Shown here piece after piece: positions 8,138 through 16,505 of a stretch of DNA of 64,000 nt. Position 1 is the stretch's first letter. Each line of letters starts with the position of its first letter. Under the pieces are notes generated by a model that ran no database searches, was not told the origin of the DNA, and saw nothing but the letters and a program-made list of their open reading frames with translations. The position numbers and the translations under genes were made by a program. This DNA is from Caldilineaceae bacterium (GTDB lineage Bacteria > Chloroflexota > Anaerolineae > Caldilineales > Caldilineaceae): positions 1 to 64,000 of the forward strand of contig JACKBC010000026.1 of NCBI GenBank assembly GCA_020634755.1. Reading direction: 5' to 3'.

Positions 8138-8992
8138 ATGAGTGAAAATTCACAAATTCAGGCGGACACTTCAGAAGGGCATCGATTTTCCGATGAAGAA
8201 CACTTAGATGGCCATTTTTCTATTGCGTATAACGCATATGAATCGCTATTACGCGCGGTCCAAATACAAGCGGGTTGGCATATTCTCGATGCAGGCTGCG
8301 GTACAGGGGCTTTTCTACCATTGATCTCAGAACTCGTGGGAGCCAGAGGGCAAATCAGCGCAGTCGATGTAGATGCTGAAAATGTTGCCTTGGCCCAAGC
8401 ACGCGTATCTCAAGCTCAACTTCAATGCCCTACGAAAATCGAACAGGGTGATCTTCTTGATTTGCCCTACAAAACGAACGCCTTTGATGCTGTATGGTGT
8501 GCCAATGTTTCACAATATTTGGATGATAACAATCTCAGCGTCATGCTTGAAGAACTTATGCGAGTCGTTCGGCCGGGTGGCCTTGTCGCTATCAAGGAAA
8601 CCGATATTACGGCCATGAGCCTCAATCCGCCAGGGCCAAGAGCAACTTGGCGTCTCTATGAGACATGGCAGGGGAGAGGAGATGCGTACCTCACGCAGTT
8701 GTTACGCGCTCCTGAACTTCCGGTTTGGCTAAGCAAGAGCGGTTTGACAAACGTGCACCTTGAAAGTGTTTTCAGCGTTGCCTCCCAGCCGTTGTCACCA
8801 AAACACAAGACCTTTCTGGCGGGTGTCTGTATTTATCATAGCCAAGAGGCAGCGCAATGTGACTTGTCCGAATCAGACACGCTTCTGTGGCAACAGGTCG
8901 GTGAAGTGAATTCAGCAGATCACATTCTCAACAATCCAGATTTTTATTATCGTGAAGCAAATATTGTCGTAATTGGTCAAGTTCCTGAATAG
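8138..8992 (+). CDS. SAM-dependent class I methyltransferase (UbiE/Methyltransf_11 type)
   Basis: A 284-residue cytoplasmic methyltransferase. The ATG at 8138 is preceded by AGGAGA. Motif I is DAGCGTGAF (residues 51-59), the acidic end of strand 2 is 'ISAVDVDAE', motif II is 'FDAVWCANVSQYL', and post-II is 'EELMRVVRPGGLVAIKE'. The C-terminal third is less conserved and probably binds the acceptor, which cannot be predicted. It sits between two truncated VOC genes in a lower-GC stretch. VOC proteins, methyltransferases and HAD phosphatases often travel together in small detoxification cassettes, but that is only contextual. Confidence 0.88.
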   Translation: MSENSQIQADTSEGHRFSDEEHLDGHFSIAYNAYESLLRAVQIQAGWHILDAGCGTGAFLPLISELVGARGQISAVDVDAENVALAQARVSQAQLQCPTKIEQGDLLDLPYKTNAFDAVWCANVSQYLDDNNLSVMLEELMRVVRPGGLVAIKETDITAMSLNPPGPRATWRLYETWQGRGDAYLTQLLRAPELPVWLSKSGLTNVHLESVFSVASQPLSPKHKTFLAGVCIYHSQEAAQCDLSESDTLLWQQVGEVNSADHILNNPDFYYREANIVVIGQVPE

Positions 8993-9042
8993 TCGGGAAA
9001 GTCGCAGCGGCTGGGCTGGCGGTGTAAATGGAGGGAGAACAG

Positions 9043-9300
9043 ATGAAACAAAAGATCGGCCAAGCGCCCACCGGTTACAATACGATCAACACGTTTGTTA
9101 TTGTAAAGAATAGCGCTTTACAGTATATAGAATTTACGAATTCGGTGTTTGAAGCCGACGAAAACACAGCTGTTCGAACCCCCGATCGGGACGGGAAGTT
9201 GATTGACGCTGAAGTTAAAATCGGGAATTCAACCATTTGGCCATTTACCCCCTCTTTTCTTCAGGTCTATGTAAATGATGTAGACTGGCTATTTCTATGA
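9043..9300 (+). CDS. Truncated PhnB-like VOC protein (N-terminal half only)
   Basis: 85 residues from the ATG at 9043, preceded by GGAGGGAGAA. The sequence follows the PhnB/glyoxalase pattern: 'INTFVIVKNSALQYIEF', 'VFEADENTAVRTPDRDGKLIDAEVKIGNSTI' and 'PSFLQVYVNDVD', which is the first beta-alpha-beta3 module. It then stops at WLFL where a full-length protein (about 130-150 residues) would continue. The stop overlaps the next start (ATGA), so it may survive as a translational coupler for the phosphatase, or work as a single-module dimer. It could equally be a degraded gene. Confidence 0.65.
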   Translation: MKQKIGQAPTGYNTINTFVIVKNSALQYIEFTNSVFEADENTAVRTPDRDGKLIDAEVKIGNSTIWPFTPSFLQVYVNDVDWLFL

Positions 9301-9926
9301 AGTATTTGTTTGACCTTGATGATACATTGGTGCGCACCTCTGACATCGTATTTCGTTCCATGCAGGAATGGTGCGTGAAGAATTCCATTGACCTGGATTT
9401 GGCGATCGAAACAGGGAAAGGACGCCGTACAGAGGACACAGTTTCTCTATTGGCGCCACACTTGAACGCGCAACTAGAGGCTCATTGGATTGAAGAGCGC
9501 GAAAGTGCGTTGGTAGGCAGCATTCAGCCAGTGGGAGGCGCCGTCGAGTTCGTCACTCAACTTGCTGAATCAAGCTGGGCAATTGTTACCTCTAGCTCTC
9601 ACGAACTCGCCCTAAAGAAACTTAACGTGTGCAACTTTCCTATCCCGCAGATTTTAGTTTCCGCAGACAGTGTGGCGTCGGGCAAGCCAAGCCCCGAGCC
9701 TTATACCAAGGCCATCGAATTACTGCGGGCCACGCCCAGTGCTTGCATTGCGTTTGAAGACGCCGAGAGCGGTGTTGAGTCGGCATTAGCGGCGGGTTGC
9801 CAGGTGATAATCGTGGGAGATGCCGGCAGCCAATTCAATGCCGAAATTGCTGGCCGCATCAGCTCATTCAACCAGCTACGTATATCGGAGAGCGGGCTGC
9901 GTATCACCGAATGTCAACACACATAA
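9297..9926 (+). CDS. HAD-superfamily hydrolase (beta-phosphoglucomutase/phosphatase-like)
   Basis: A 209-residue soluble phosphatase of the haloacid dehalogenase fold. Motif I FDLDDTL (residues 5-11) gives the nucleophile Asp6 and acid/base Asp8; motif II is VTSSS (97-101); motif III is Lys130 in SGKPSPEPY; motif IV is FEDAESG (153-159). A helical C1 cap lies between motifs I and II, as in small-sugar or nucleotide phosphatases. It is translationally coupled to the preceding truncated VOC gene by ATGA overlap. The substrate is unknown. It ends the accessory patch. Confidence 0.88.
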   Translation: MKYLFDLDDTLVRTSDIVFRSMQEWCVKNSIDLDLAIETGKGRRTEDTVSLLAPHLNAQLEAHWIEERESALVGSIQPVGGAVEFVTQLAESSWAIVTSSSHELALKKLNVCNFPIPQILVSADSVASGKPSPEPYTKAIELLRATPSACIAFEDAESGVESALAAGCQVIIVGDAGSQFNAEIAGRISSFNQLRISESGLRITECQHT

Positions 9927-9984
9927 CAAGTAAGGACAGCCGACGCATAAATGCGCGGCGCTTTAGCGTCCTGCTGTTGACGAG

Positions 9985-11025
9985 TCAGCCGCCGTACCCC
10001 ATCTTCTGCAACAGATGCAAGACAAGAAGCTCGCTCGGTTTATACATGGCGTCGTTGGCGCGTTTTTTGAGCTTGCCAGCCGCCGCGTGCAGATCGCCGC
10101 TGAGGTATGCATCCAAAATGGCGGGGTGAATATAGTATTGGCGACAGACCGCCGGCGTGTTGCCCAAGGTATCGGCCACGCGTTTGACCGCATCCACAAC
10201 GGTCTGTTCATTTTCCCGCGCCGTCTCCGAGAGCGCCACCGCTTGCAGTTCTTCCACGGCCGCCACTGTGCCCGCCCACGTGCGAAAATCTTTGGCGGAA
10301 AATTCCTCGCCCGCCGCCGTCCGCAAATAGCTATTTACATCTTGCGACGTAATGGCCCGCACCACGCCGGCCTCATCTTCATATTGAAAAAGCTGCTGGC
10401 CGGGCAATTCCTGACACGCCTTGACCAAACGCGCCAGGCGCGGATTGCGTAAGGCAATCGACTGTTCCACGCCGCTCTTGCCGGTAAAGGCAAATTTGAC
10501 GGTTGAACTGTTGATGTCGGCGTGGTCATCTTCCAGCGTGGTGAGGCCGTAGGAACCGTTTTGCTGCAGATAGGCGCTATTGCCGATGCGCATGTGCGTT
10601 TCGTCGAGCAACGCAATGGCCAGCGCCAAAACGCGTGCTTGCGGCAGATTATGCTTGCGCAGATCGGCATCCACCTGCTGGCGAATTGGGGGCAGCGCTT
10701 GGCCAAAGCGATAGACGCGCTCAAATTTGGCCATGTTGCGCATCTCTTCCCAAAGGGGGTGATAAATATACTGCTTGCGGGCGGCATCATCGCGGCCCGT
10801 GGACTGGATATGACCATTGGGCTCCAGACAGATCCACACGTCGGTCCAGGCTGGGGGAATCACCAACGCGGCAAAGCGCTCACGCAGCGACTGATCCTGC
10901 ACGCGCTGGCCATCTGGATGCAGATAGGAAAAACCGCGCCCTTGTTTGCGGCGCGTGTAGCCCGGTTCTTCATCACTCACGTAGACTAACTCTATGGAGT
11001 CGGGGAATGCGATTGTGTTGGGCAT
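9985..11025 (-). CDS. DNA topoisomerase IB (poxvirus-like, bacterial type)
   Basis: A 346-residue topoisomerase relaxing supercoils through a 3'-phosphotyrosyl intermediate. The ATG at 11025 (MPNTIAFP) is chosen because the family homology starts there; an open frame continues 81 codons upstream but runs through repeat DNA. Visible hallmarks are 'RFAALVIPPAWTDVWICLEPNGHIQSTGRDDAARKQYIYH' near the N-terminus, 'ALIDETHMRIGNSAYLQQNGSYGLTTL'-like core residues, the KFAFTGKSG and DFRTWAGT blocks with catalytic Lys/Arg, and the active-site region RQYYIHP (Tyr297 or 298). Such enzymes are scattered across bacteria and are accessory to topoisomerase I. It is the last gene of a minus-strand run. Confidence 0.92.
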   Translation of the reverse strand: MPNTIAFPDSIELVYVSDEEPGYTRRKQGRGFSYLHPDGQRVQDQSLRERFAALVIPPAWTDVWICLEPNGHIQSTGRDDAARKQYIYHPLWEEMRNMAKFERVYRFGQALPPIRQQVDADLRKHNLPQARVLALAIALLDETHMRIGNSAYLQQNGSYGLTTLEDDHADINSSTVKFAFTGKSGVEQSIALRNPRLARLVKACQELPGQQLFQYEDEAGVVRAITSQDVNSYLRTAAGEEFSAKDFRTWAGTVAAVEELQAVALSETARENEQTVVDAVKRVADTLGNTPAVCRQYYIHPAILDAYLSGDLHAAAGKLKKRANDAMYKPSELLVLHLLQKMGYGG

Positions 11026-11074
11026 GGAACAGACTTTCGGCTTCTCTGCGCAAGTAGGTAGGTCAACCCGCTTT

Positions 11075-11093
11075 GGCTTCGACAGGCTCAGCC
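11075..11093. repeat. Short palindromic repeat of the GGCTTCGACAGGCTCAGCC type
   Basis: A quasi-palindromic 19-mer. Relatives occur inside the Lhr coding sequence (45750-45770, and inverted at about 45811-45827) and inside the mcrB-like gene (21439-21459). Here it is intergenic, upstream of the topoisomerase gene. Confidence 0.6.
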
Positions 11094-11141
11094 GCCGCTC
11101 ATGTGTCAACCCTCGAGAACTGATTGAACTACGAATTAAGA

Positions 11142-11218
11142 AGCTATCCGTAAATTCGGTTGTGAACTGTGTCCCGTCTCTGAGAGAGCAGTTTGGCACA
11201 GAGAATTTGCGGACAGAC
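11142..11218 (-). repeat. Dispersed repeat family A, copy 2 (reverse)
   Basis: Bounded by CTATCCGTAAATTCGG and GAGAATTTGCGGACAGAC. Its reverse complement aligns along its length with 3781-3856 and shares ends with 61881-61958. It contains an internal TCTCTGAGAGA hairpin. The rest of 11026-11373 shows no gene. Confidence 0.65.
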
Positions 11219-11373
11219 TCTAAGCTAACGATAGTTCCAGCATAGCGCGTTTGAAAAATCTGTTCCATAGATAGATGGTTTCGCGCGGATACAGAAATGG
11301 ATACATTTGCAGTTTTCGCATGGTCCGGCTGCTTTATAGAGAAGCAAGCCTATTGGGGCGAGAAGGGGTTCGG

Positions 11374-12435
11374 CTATTTCACATCAGGCGCAATATGAAT
11401 GCCGTTTTCGTCAATGCTTGCCAGCTCTGCATCCACCACGCGCACGCGCAGCGTCACCGGTGCATCCACGGCATTGCTGAGGGACTGACGAATCTCTTCA
11501 ATAATGTTGTCGTAGTTGCCGGCTTCATACAGATAGGCCGTAAAGCCAATTGTCACCCCATTGGTCGTTGACGAAATGGCAATATTTTCAACTTCAACCC
11601 GGTCGCTCGGCAGGTCCTCACTGAGAATCTTCTGCACCGCGCTACGCATTCGCGTCTGCCGGGCAATAGATATGGTTGAAATCGCCAGCGGGATAAAAAC
11701 AACCAGCAGACTAATCGTAGCGTAGACAAAGCCGCGCCGCACATCCCGCGTGCGCTCATCCCGCGTTGGCCGAAAACCGAGCAGCAGAAACATAAAGGCG
11801 CCGGCCACAATGATTGAAGCCAGATTGGTCAAAAAGAGCAGCCCGGCGCCGCTGGCAATTGCCCAGCGAAATGAGCCAATCCCATAGCCTACAACACACA
11901 GCGGTGGCACCAATGCCGCGGCAATGGCCACACCGGGCAGCGCGGCGGCCACTTCTTTGCGGCCCAGTGCATAGGCGGCAGCAGCGCCAGAGGCCAGCGC
12001 CACAATTAAATCAAGCAGCGTCGGTTGTGTACGCCCCAAGATCTCGCTGCCTGGCGGCAACGTTGGCAACAACCAGGTAAACAGAACGGCAATGCCAACG
12101 GCCACGACGACTCCGGCCGCGGTGGACAGGGCGGCGCGCTGCAACATGCGCAAGTTGCCCATCACAATGGCGTGGGCCATTGCGATCATCGGGCTCATCA
12201 GCGGGGCTACCAACATGGCGCCGATGATCACCGCGGCGCTATTTTGCAGCAGACCATAAAAGGCAATAATCGAAGCCAAAGTAATGAGAACATAAAAATC
12301 CACATTTGCCTGGGCATTGTGCCGCATCTCCATATAGACCGCAGCTTGTTCATTTGCAGCCAACTTGGGCAAACGCTCATCCAGCATGCGCCATATGCGA
12401 TGAAAGATCGAGCCGGCCAATCTTGGTTCCCCCAT
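11374..12435 (-). CDS. DUF389 family integral membrane protein
   Basis: 353 residues from the ATG at 12435, which follows AAAGGAGATTCGGCA; an upstream in-frame extension has no homology and is rejected. The N-terminal cytoplasmic helix (MLDERLPKLAANEQAAVYMEMRHNAQ) is followed by the family-defining 'FYVLITLASIIAFYGLLQNSAAVIIGAMLVAPLMSPMI' region and about six TM helices ending near residue 260, then a soluble tail. DUF389 proteins have no established function; a transport or sensor role has been proposed. It lies downstream of an ABC exporter on the same strand with 159 bp between them. Confidence 0.9.
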   Translation of the reverse strand: MGEPRLAGSIFHRIWRMLDERLPKLAANEQAAVYMEMRHNAQANVDFYVLITLASIIAFYGLLQNSAAVIIGAMLVAPLMSPMIAMAHAIVMGNLRMLQRAALSTAAGVVVAVGIAVLFTWLLPTLPPGSEILGRTQPTLLDLIVALASGAAAAYALGRKEVAAALPGVAIAAALVPPLCVVGYGIGSFRWAIASGAGLLFLTNLASIIVAGAFMFLLLGFRPTRDERTRDVRRGFVYATISLLVVFIPLAISTISIARQTRMRSAVQKILSEDLPSDRVEVENIAISSTTNGVTIGFTAYLYEAGNYDNIIEEIRQSLSNAVDAPVTLRVRVVDAELASIDENGIHIAPDVK

Positions 12436-12594
12436 TGCCGAATCTCCTTTGGAATCTATGGTTTGCACAATGCACAGAGATATTTTTACGGGCAGATCGC
12501 AAGTCGGGAAAAGCCCATATCGTCTTTGATGCCAGTGCCGATTTGCGCCAAATACAGACAAATAGGCGTTGGACTTCATACGCAAAGCTGGGTT

Positions 12595-14472
12595 CTACGG
12601 TTGATCTACAACCGCGCTTTGCATGCCGGCACTGCTTATGGACCGTACCGCCTCTGGCATAAAAATCTGCCGATAGGCGGCTGTGTTTTCCATAAGTTCT
12701 TCATGCGTGCCTTGGGCAATGAGATGACCATTCTTCATCAGCAAAATCAGATCTGCATTGCGGATTTGCGACAGGCGATGCGTAATCAAAAAGGTCGTGC
12801 GCCCTTCTAGAATGCGCCGCATGGCCTGCTGGATCTGGTCTTCGGTGTTGGAGTCGATGGCGCTGGTCGAGTCGTCCAGCACCAGAATCTTGGGGTCGCT
12901 GAGAAAGGCGCGCGCAATGGCCAACCGCTGCCGCTGGCCACCCGAAAGCATAACGCCGCGCTCGCCGATTACCGTTTTGTAGCCCTCGGGGAAGCTCACA
13001 ATAAATTCGTGGGCCTGCGCTTCCCGCGCCGCGGCTTCGATCTGCGCCTGCGTTACCGCGGTGCGGGCGCCAAAGGCAATGTTCTCCGCAATGGTGCGCG
13101 AGAAGAGGAAAATGTCCTGCTCAATGGTGGCAATCTGGCCGCGCAGGCTGTCCATGCTCCACGCCCGCACATCCACGCCGTCGATCAGCACGCGGCCGCG
13201 GGCCGTATCAAAGGTGCGGTTGAGCAGCTTGGTCAGCGTGCTTTTGCCGGCGCCGGTTTGCCCGACAATGGCCACCGTCTGCCCCGGCGCAACGTGAAAC
13301 GAAATATCATTCAGCACCAGCGACGCCGTACCGGTCGCGCCAGGTCCGCGCCCGTTCTCCGCCCCTTGATGGCGCGCCACTTCGCTACTCGCCACCTCGT
13401 CATACCCAAAACTGACGTGATCGAACAGAACATCGCCCTGCATGGCCTGGCTCAACCCCGCGGTATTTTGGTCCAGTTCGGTCTCAGTTAGAATCGTCTC
13501 CAAAATGCGGCGGGCGCCGGCCAGGCTCTGCTGAATCACTGACGAGGTGCGCAGCAAAAAGCGAATGGGCGAGCGCAACGTGCCGATCAGCGCCATGTAG
13601 GTAATCACCTGCCCGACCGTAATGTCGCCCTGGCGAAAGAGCAGCAATGCGTGCCCAAACGCCAGCCCAATGGCCAGACCATACAGCAGCAGCGGCAGAT
13701 AGCGGGCATTGATATCCCCCTCCTGCACAAAGGCATCGCGATACGTGCGGGCGCTCTCGTGAAAGCGCCCTTCTTCGGCTGGTTCTTGCGCAAAGCCTTT
13801 GACCACTTCGATGCCGGCCACGGCTTCGGCCAGCCCGGCATTCATGGCGCCAAAGCGCTCGCGCAGCAGCCCGGCCACCGGTCGCAAATGTTCATTGTGG
13901 CGACGCAAAGTCACAACCAAGGCCGCCAGAAAGATCAGCGGCACCAGCAGCAGCTTCAGATCCAGCGTGGCAATGGTAAAAAGCGGGATCACCAGCATAA
14001 AGACCGATTCGGTGGTCAGCCCCAGAGCCGGAAAGACAAACTGGTTTACCTGCTGCACGTCATTGGTGGCCCGCGCCATCAGGTCGCCAATGCGCTGGCG
14101 CCCGTGATAGGTCTGGCTTTTGCTCAACAAACTCAGATAGAGCTCATCGCGGGCGTCGCGCTCCACCCGCTGCGCCAGCACGCGGATGACTAAACTGTTA
14201 ACAATGTCAAAGAGGCCAAAGCTTACATAAGAGATTACAACCAGCAGCGCGGCAAAGGTAAGCGCGGTCACGCCCAAGCCATTATTGACCGTGTCGAAAG
14301 CCCGCCCCACCAGCACGGCGGACATACTCTGCGCGCCGCCCATGCCCGCCGTAGTCAGCACAAAGACGATCAGCAGCCACGGATAGCGCAATATGTGTGA
14401 ATTGAGCCAGCGCAGCGGTGAGCGCAGGTTGTATTGATATTCGTTGTCAATTGTGAATTCGCGGAGGCTCAT
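12595..14472 (-). CDS. ABC exporter half-transporter with degenerate catalytic site
   Basis: A 625-residue TMD-NBD fusion. TM helices span about 30-310; NBD motifs are Walker A GQTGAGKS (404-411), Q-loop 'IEQDIFLFSRT', signature LSGGQRQR (509-516) and Walker B ILVLDD (529-534). The residue after the Walker B aspartate is Asp, not the catalytic Glu. In heterodimeric bacterial exporters this change marks the non-hydrolysing half, so a partner with a full site is expected. A 25-residue low-complexity loop (about 359-383) is inserted just after the A-loop region. The ATG at 14472 lies 16 bp from a 43-bp palindrome that may control it. Substrate unknown. Confidence 0.92.
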   Translation of the reverse strand: MSLREFTIDNEYQYNLRSPLRWLNSHILRYPWLLIVFVLTTAGMGGAQSMSAVLVGRAFDTVNNGLGVTALTFAALLVVISYVSFGLFDIVNSLVIRVLAQRVERDARDELYLSLLSKSQTYHGRQRIGDLMARATNDVQQVNQFVFPALGLTTESVFMLVIPLFTIATLDLKLLLVPLIFLAALVVTLRRHNEHLRPVAGLLRERFGAMNAGLAEAVAGIEVVKGFAQEPAEEGRFHESARTYRDAFVQEGDINARYLPLLLYGLAIGLAFGHALLLFRQGDITVGQVITYMALIGTLRSPIRFLLRTSSVIQQSLAGARRILETILTETELDQNTAGLSQAMQGDVLFDHVSFGYDEVASSEVARHQGAENGRGPGATGTASLVLNDISFHVAPGQTVAIVGQTGAGKSTLTKLLNRTFDTARGRVLIDGVDVRAWSMDSLRGQIATIEQDIFLFSRTIAENIAFGARTAVTQAQIEAAAREAQAHEFIVSFPEGYKTVIGERGVMLSGGQRQRLAIARAFLSDPKILVLDDSTSAIDSNTEDQIQQAMRRILEGRTTFLITHRLSQIRNADLILLMKNGHLIAQGTHEELMENTAAYRQIFMPEAVRSISSAGMQSAVVDQP

Positions 14473-14488
14473 ATTAAACCGATTCCCT

Positions 14489-14531
14489 TTACCACGAAAA
14501 TCGTTATCGTCGATAACGATTTTCGTGGTAA
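14489..14531. promoter_or_regulatory. 43-bp near-perfect palindrome upstream of the ABC exporter
   Basis: Two perfect 21-bp arms (14489-14509 and 14511-14531) separated by a single T at 14510; the arms include TTACCACGAAAATCG and its complement. It ends 16 bp before the exporter start on the minus strand. In DNA it could be an operator for a dimeric repressor; in RNA it would form a very stable hairpin next to the ribosome site. No uridine run follows on the minus strand, so it is not a classical terminator for that direction. Confidence 0.7.
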
Positions 14532-14653
14532 TTCAACAGTGGGTTTTTCTAAAAATTTAAATGTACGGCAAAACCCGCAAGCTAATTCTCAAATTAGCCA
14601 TGATGCAAAAAAAATGCCGTTTCGTGCGTCATCGCCAAGCACGTGCCGTGCTG

Positions 14654-15058
14654 TCATGCTGATTCCCAATCTTCATACACCAAATCAGGTATGCCGCTAA
14701 ATTCACGCACGTTATGGGTCACCAATGTACACGCATTAGCCAGGGCAATGGCCGCAATTTGCAAGTCGTAGGGACCAATCGGTGTGCCGCTAGCCGCCAA
14801 TTGGGCGCGCACGCGCCCCACGATCTCCGCAGCAGCATCGTCAAAGGGCAGCGAAAGATACGGTTGCAGGAATTGACGCTGAGCGGCCAGCGAGCGCTCT
14901 GGATTCTGGCTGCGCTGCGCACCATAAAAGAGTTCCGCTTTCACCACGGAACAGACCACCACCTCCGTCGGCTGCAAGGCTTGCAATCGCCGCAACACCC
15001 CCGGCGCCCGCCCATTCATATAGCGGATGCACACATTCGTATCCAGCAAATAGCTCAT
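14654..15058 (-). CDS. vapC: VapC-type PIN-domain toxin ribonuclease
   Basis: A 134-residue PIN-domain protein. The acidic metal-binding residues are visible: Asp6 in LLDTN, Glu42 in KAELFYG and Asp98 in PYDLQIAA; the fourth position is Asn116 in THNVREF, as in many VapC proteins. The start ATG overlaps the antitoxin stop by 4 bp. VapC toxins cleave tRNA or rRNA; the target is not predictable here. Confidence 0.93.
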   Translation of the reverse strand: MSYLLDTNVCIRYMNGRAPGVLRRLQALQPTEVVVCSVVKAELFYGAQRSQNPERSLAAQRQFLQPYLSLPFDDAAAEIVGRVRAQLAASGTPIGPYDLQIAAIALANACTLVTHNVREFSGIPDLVYEDWESA

Positions 15059-15330
15059 ATCAAAGCTTCTCGCTCATCATATGCGCCTTGCTCTGGACGG
15101 GTTAACGGATCGTCGGCCAGCGCTCCATAGGTCTGGGCAAAATAATTGGGCGGCCAGCCGCGGTGCTGTGCTTGGGCGAGCAATGCTTCATATGCTTCAT
15201 AATCGAGCATCACAGCGGTTGGGCGACCGTGCTGCGTAATATAGACAACATCGCGTTCTTCTTGAATCCGGCGAATCACCGCGCTAGTTTGCCGCCGCAG
15301 ATCACTCACGGGCATAATCTTTGTGCTCAT
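15055..15330 (-). CDS. Phd/YefM-family antitoxin of the VapC toxin
   Basis: 91 residues from the ATG at 15330, which has AAGGAGTG upstream; a longer in-frame N-terminus lacks homology. The Phd/YefM fold shows in 'IMPVSDLRRQTSAVIRRIQEERDVVYITQHGRPTAVMLDYEAYEALL', with a C-terminal acidic tail that would neutralise VapC. The Phd N-terminus dimerises and binds the operon promoter, so autoregulation is expected. It overlaps vapC by 4 bp. Confidence 0.92.
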   Translation of the reverse strand: MSTKIMPVSDLRRQTSAVIRRIQEERDVVYITQHGRPTAVMLDYEAYEALLAQAQHRGWPPNYFAQTYGALADDPLTRPEQGAYDEREALI

Positions 15331-15359
15331 TTTAAGACACTCCTTAGCACGAAATATGG

Positions 15360-15388
15360 TACAAAATATAGTACGTTTCCATATTATA
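15360..15388 (-). promoter_or_regulatory. Promoter/operator of the Phd-VapC module
   Basis: On the minus strand a TATAAT (complement of 15383-15388) lies about 53 bp ahead of the antitoxin start, followed by the imperfect palindrome GTACTATATTTTGTAC (15358-15373), a plausible Phd operator overlapping the transcription start. Confidence 0.45.
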
Positions 15389-15471
15389 CCCATAGCAGCA
15401 CATTTACGAAAGCTGTTGGGCATGTTGTCACCGGTACATTCCGTACGGTTTTATAATTGGCGGTTGTCCTT

Positions 15472-16425
15472 TTACACGACAACTTCCCCATTATTAATGA
15501 GCCACTGCACCGATTCTTGCACGGCTTGCAGTGAGCTGTAGCGGGGGCGATAATCGATCAGGCGCTGGGCCTTGGCAATGCTGCAATTGGGGCTGTGCGC
15601 AATGTGATCCCACGTGGCGCGCGCTTCATCTGCGCTGACGGTGGCGCGCCATTCTTCCCAGGGCAGAAACTTGAGATTCACCGGTTGGCCAAACCAGTCC
15701 GCCATGCGTTCGGCATAGCCGCGCAGCGTCAGCGCCGCAGCCGAAACCGCGTGAAAGCTTTCGCCGATGGCCGCGCTGCGGTTGGCCAGCGCCTGCATAA
15801 AGATCTGCGCCACGTCGTCGGCGTGTACGTGATGCACCGTTTCCATGCCTATGTTGGGCAGCGCAATCTCTTCACCGCGCGCCAGCTTCACAAAGACTTG
15901 CGGATTAAAATGGCCAGCCGGGTTCAGCGGCGCCCAGCCCGGCCCCACAATGTGGCCCGGATGCAGCAACGTGGCCGGAAACCCCTTGCGGCGTGCGGCG
16001 TCCAGCAAATACGATTCAATGGCGGCTTTTTTAATACCATAGTCGCCAAAGGGGCGGCGGGGCGCCGTCTCCGTGGTGGGTGTCTCCACGCTGGGGCCGT
16101 GAATCCAAATGGTGCCGCAGTGCAGAAAGTGTTGCACGTGGCCGTGGAGCGCCTCTGCCAACTGCTTGGCGCTATCGGGTTCAAAGCAGATCATGTCGAT
16201 GACCGCATCGGCATTGAGCTCGCGGATCTGCGCGCCAAAGGCGCCCGCTGCTTCTGCCGCCGCCCGGTCGATCTGTACGTGCTGCACCTTGTGCCAAGCG
16301 CCGTTGGGCTGATACGGTTGACGCTGCTGCCGGCTCACGCTGATCACTTGATGGCCAGCTTCCACCAGCCGCGGCACTAAATAGGTACCCACGTGGCCCG
16401 TGCCGCCAATAATTGCTACACGCAT
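15472..16425 (-). CDS. NAD(P)-dependent epimerase/dehydratase (extended SDR)
   Basis: A 317-residue extended short-chain dehydrogenase. The Rossmann glycine motif GGTGHVGTYL is at residues 8-17, and the catalytic YxxxK is in 'FGDYGIKKAAIESYL' (Tyr around 159). The 'HHVHADDVAQIFMQALAN' block is typical of isoflavone-reductase/NDP-sugar epimerase relatives that bind a nucleotide sugar or small metabolite. The ATG at 16425 is directly behind an AGGAGCAAC site. It stands alone on the minus strand between the toxin module and the MFS gene. The exact substrate is not determinable. Confidence 0.9.
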   Translation of the reverse strand: MRVAIIGGTGHVGTYLVPRLVEAGHQVISVSRQQRQPYQPNGAWHKVQHVQIDRAAAEAAGAFGAQIRELNADAVIDMICFEPDSAKQLAEALHGHVQHFLHCGTIWIHGPSVETPTTETAPRRPFGDYGIKKAAIESYLLDAARRKGFPATLLHPGHIVGPGWAPLNPAGHFNPQVFVKLARGEEIALPNIGMETVHHVHADDVAQIFMQALANRSAAIGESFHAVSAAALTLRGYAERMADWFGQPVNLKFLPWEEWRATVSADEARATWDHIAHSPNCSIAKAQRLIDYRPRYSSLQAVQESVQWLINNGEVVV

Positions 16426-16505
16426 TTTGTTGCTCCTTGTTGTCGATTGCTGTATTGCTTATTGCTGTATTACTTGTTGCTCTTTGATACAGCAATACAT
16501 ATAGC
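16426..16505. repeat. Short low-complexity repeat between SDR and MFS genes
   Basis: The spacer holds near-tandem copies of ATTGCTGTATT and TTGTTGCTC, including an inverted match (GATACAGCAATAC). It is probably a slippage-derived or REP-like sequence; a hairpin terminator function for the MFS transcript is possible. Confidence 0.4.

Noticed and set aside
11026..11268. 81-codon upstream extension of the topoisomerase gene
   Set aside because: It runs through a family A repeat and a palindromic repeat, with no homology; the ATG at 11025 matches the family start.
12436..12585. 50-residue N-terminal extension of the DUF389 protein
   Set aside because: The ATG at 12435 has AAAGGAG at ideal spacing and begins the conserved part; the extension has no such site.
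16426..16505. ATTGCTGTATT repeats as a CRISPR or origin iteron set
   Set aside because: Units are irregular and too few, and no replication or cas genes are nearby.
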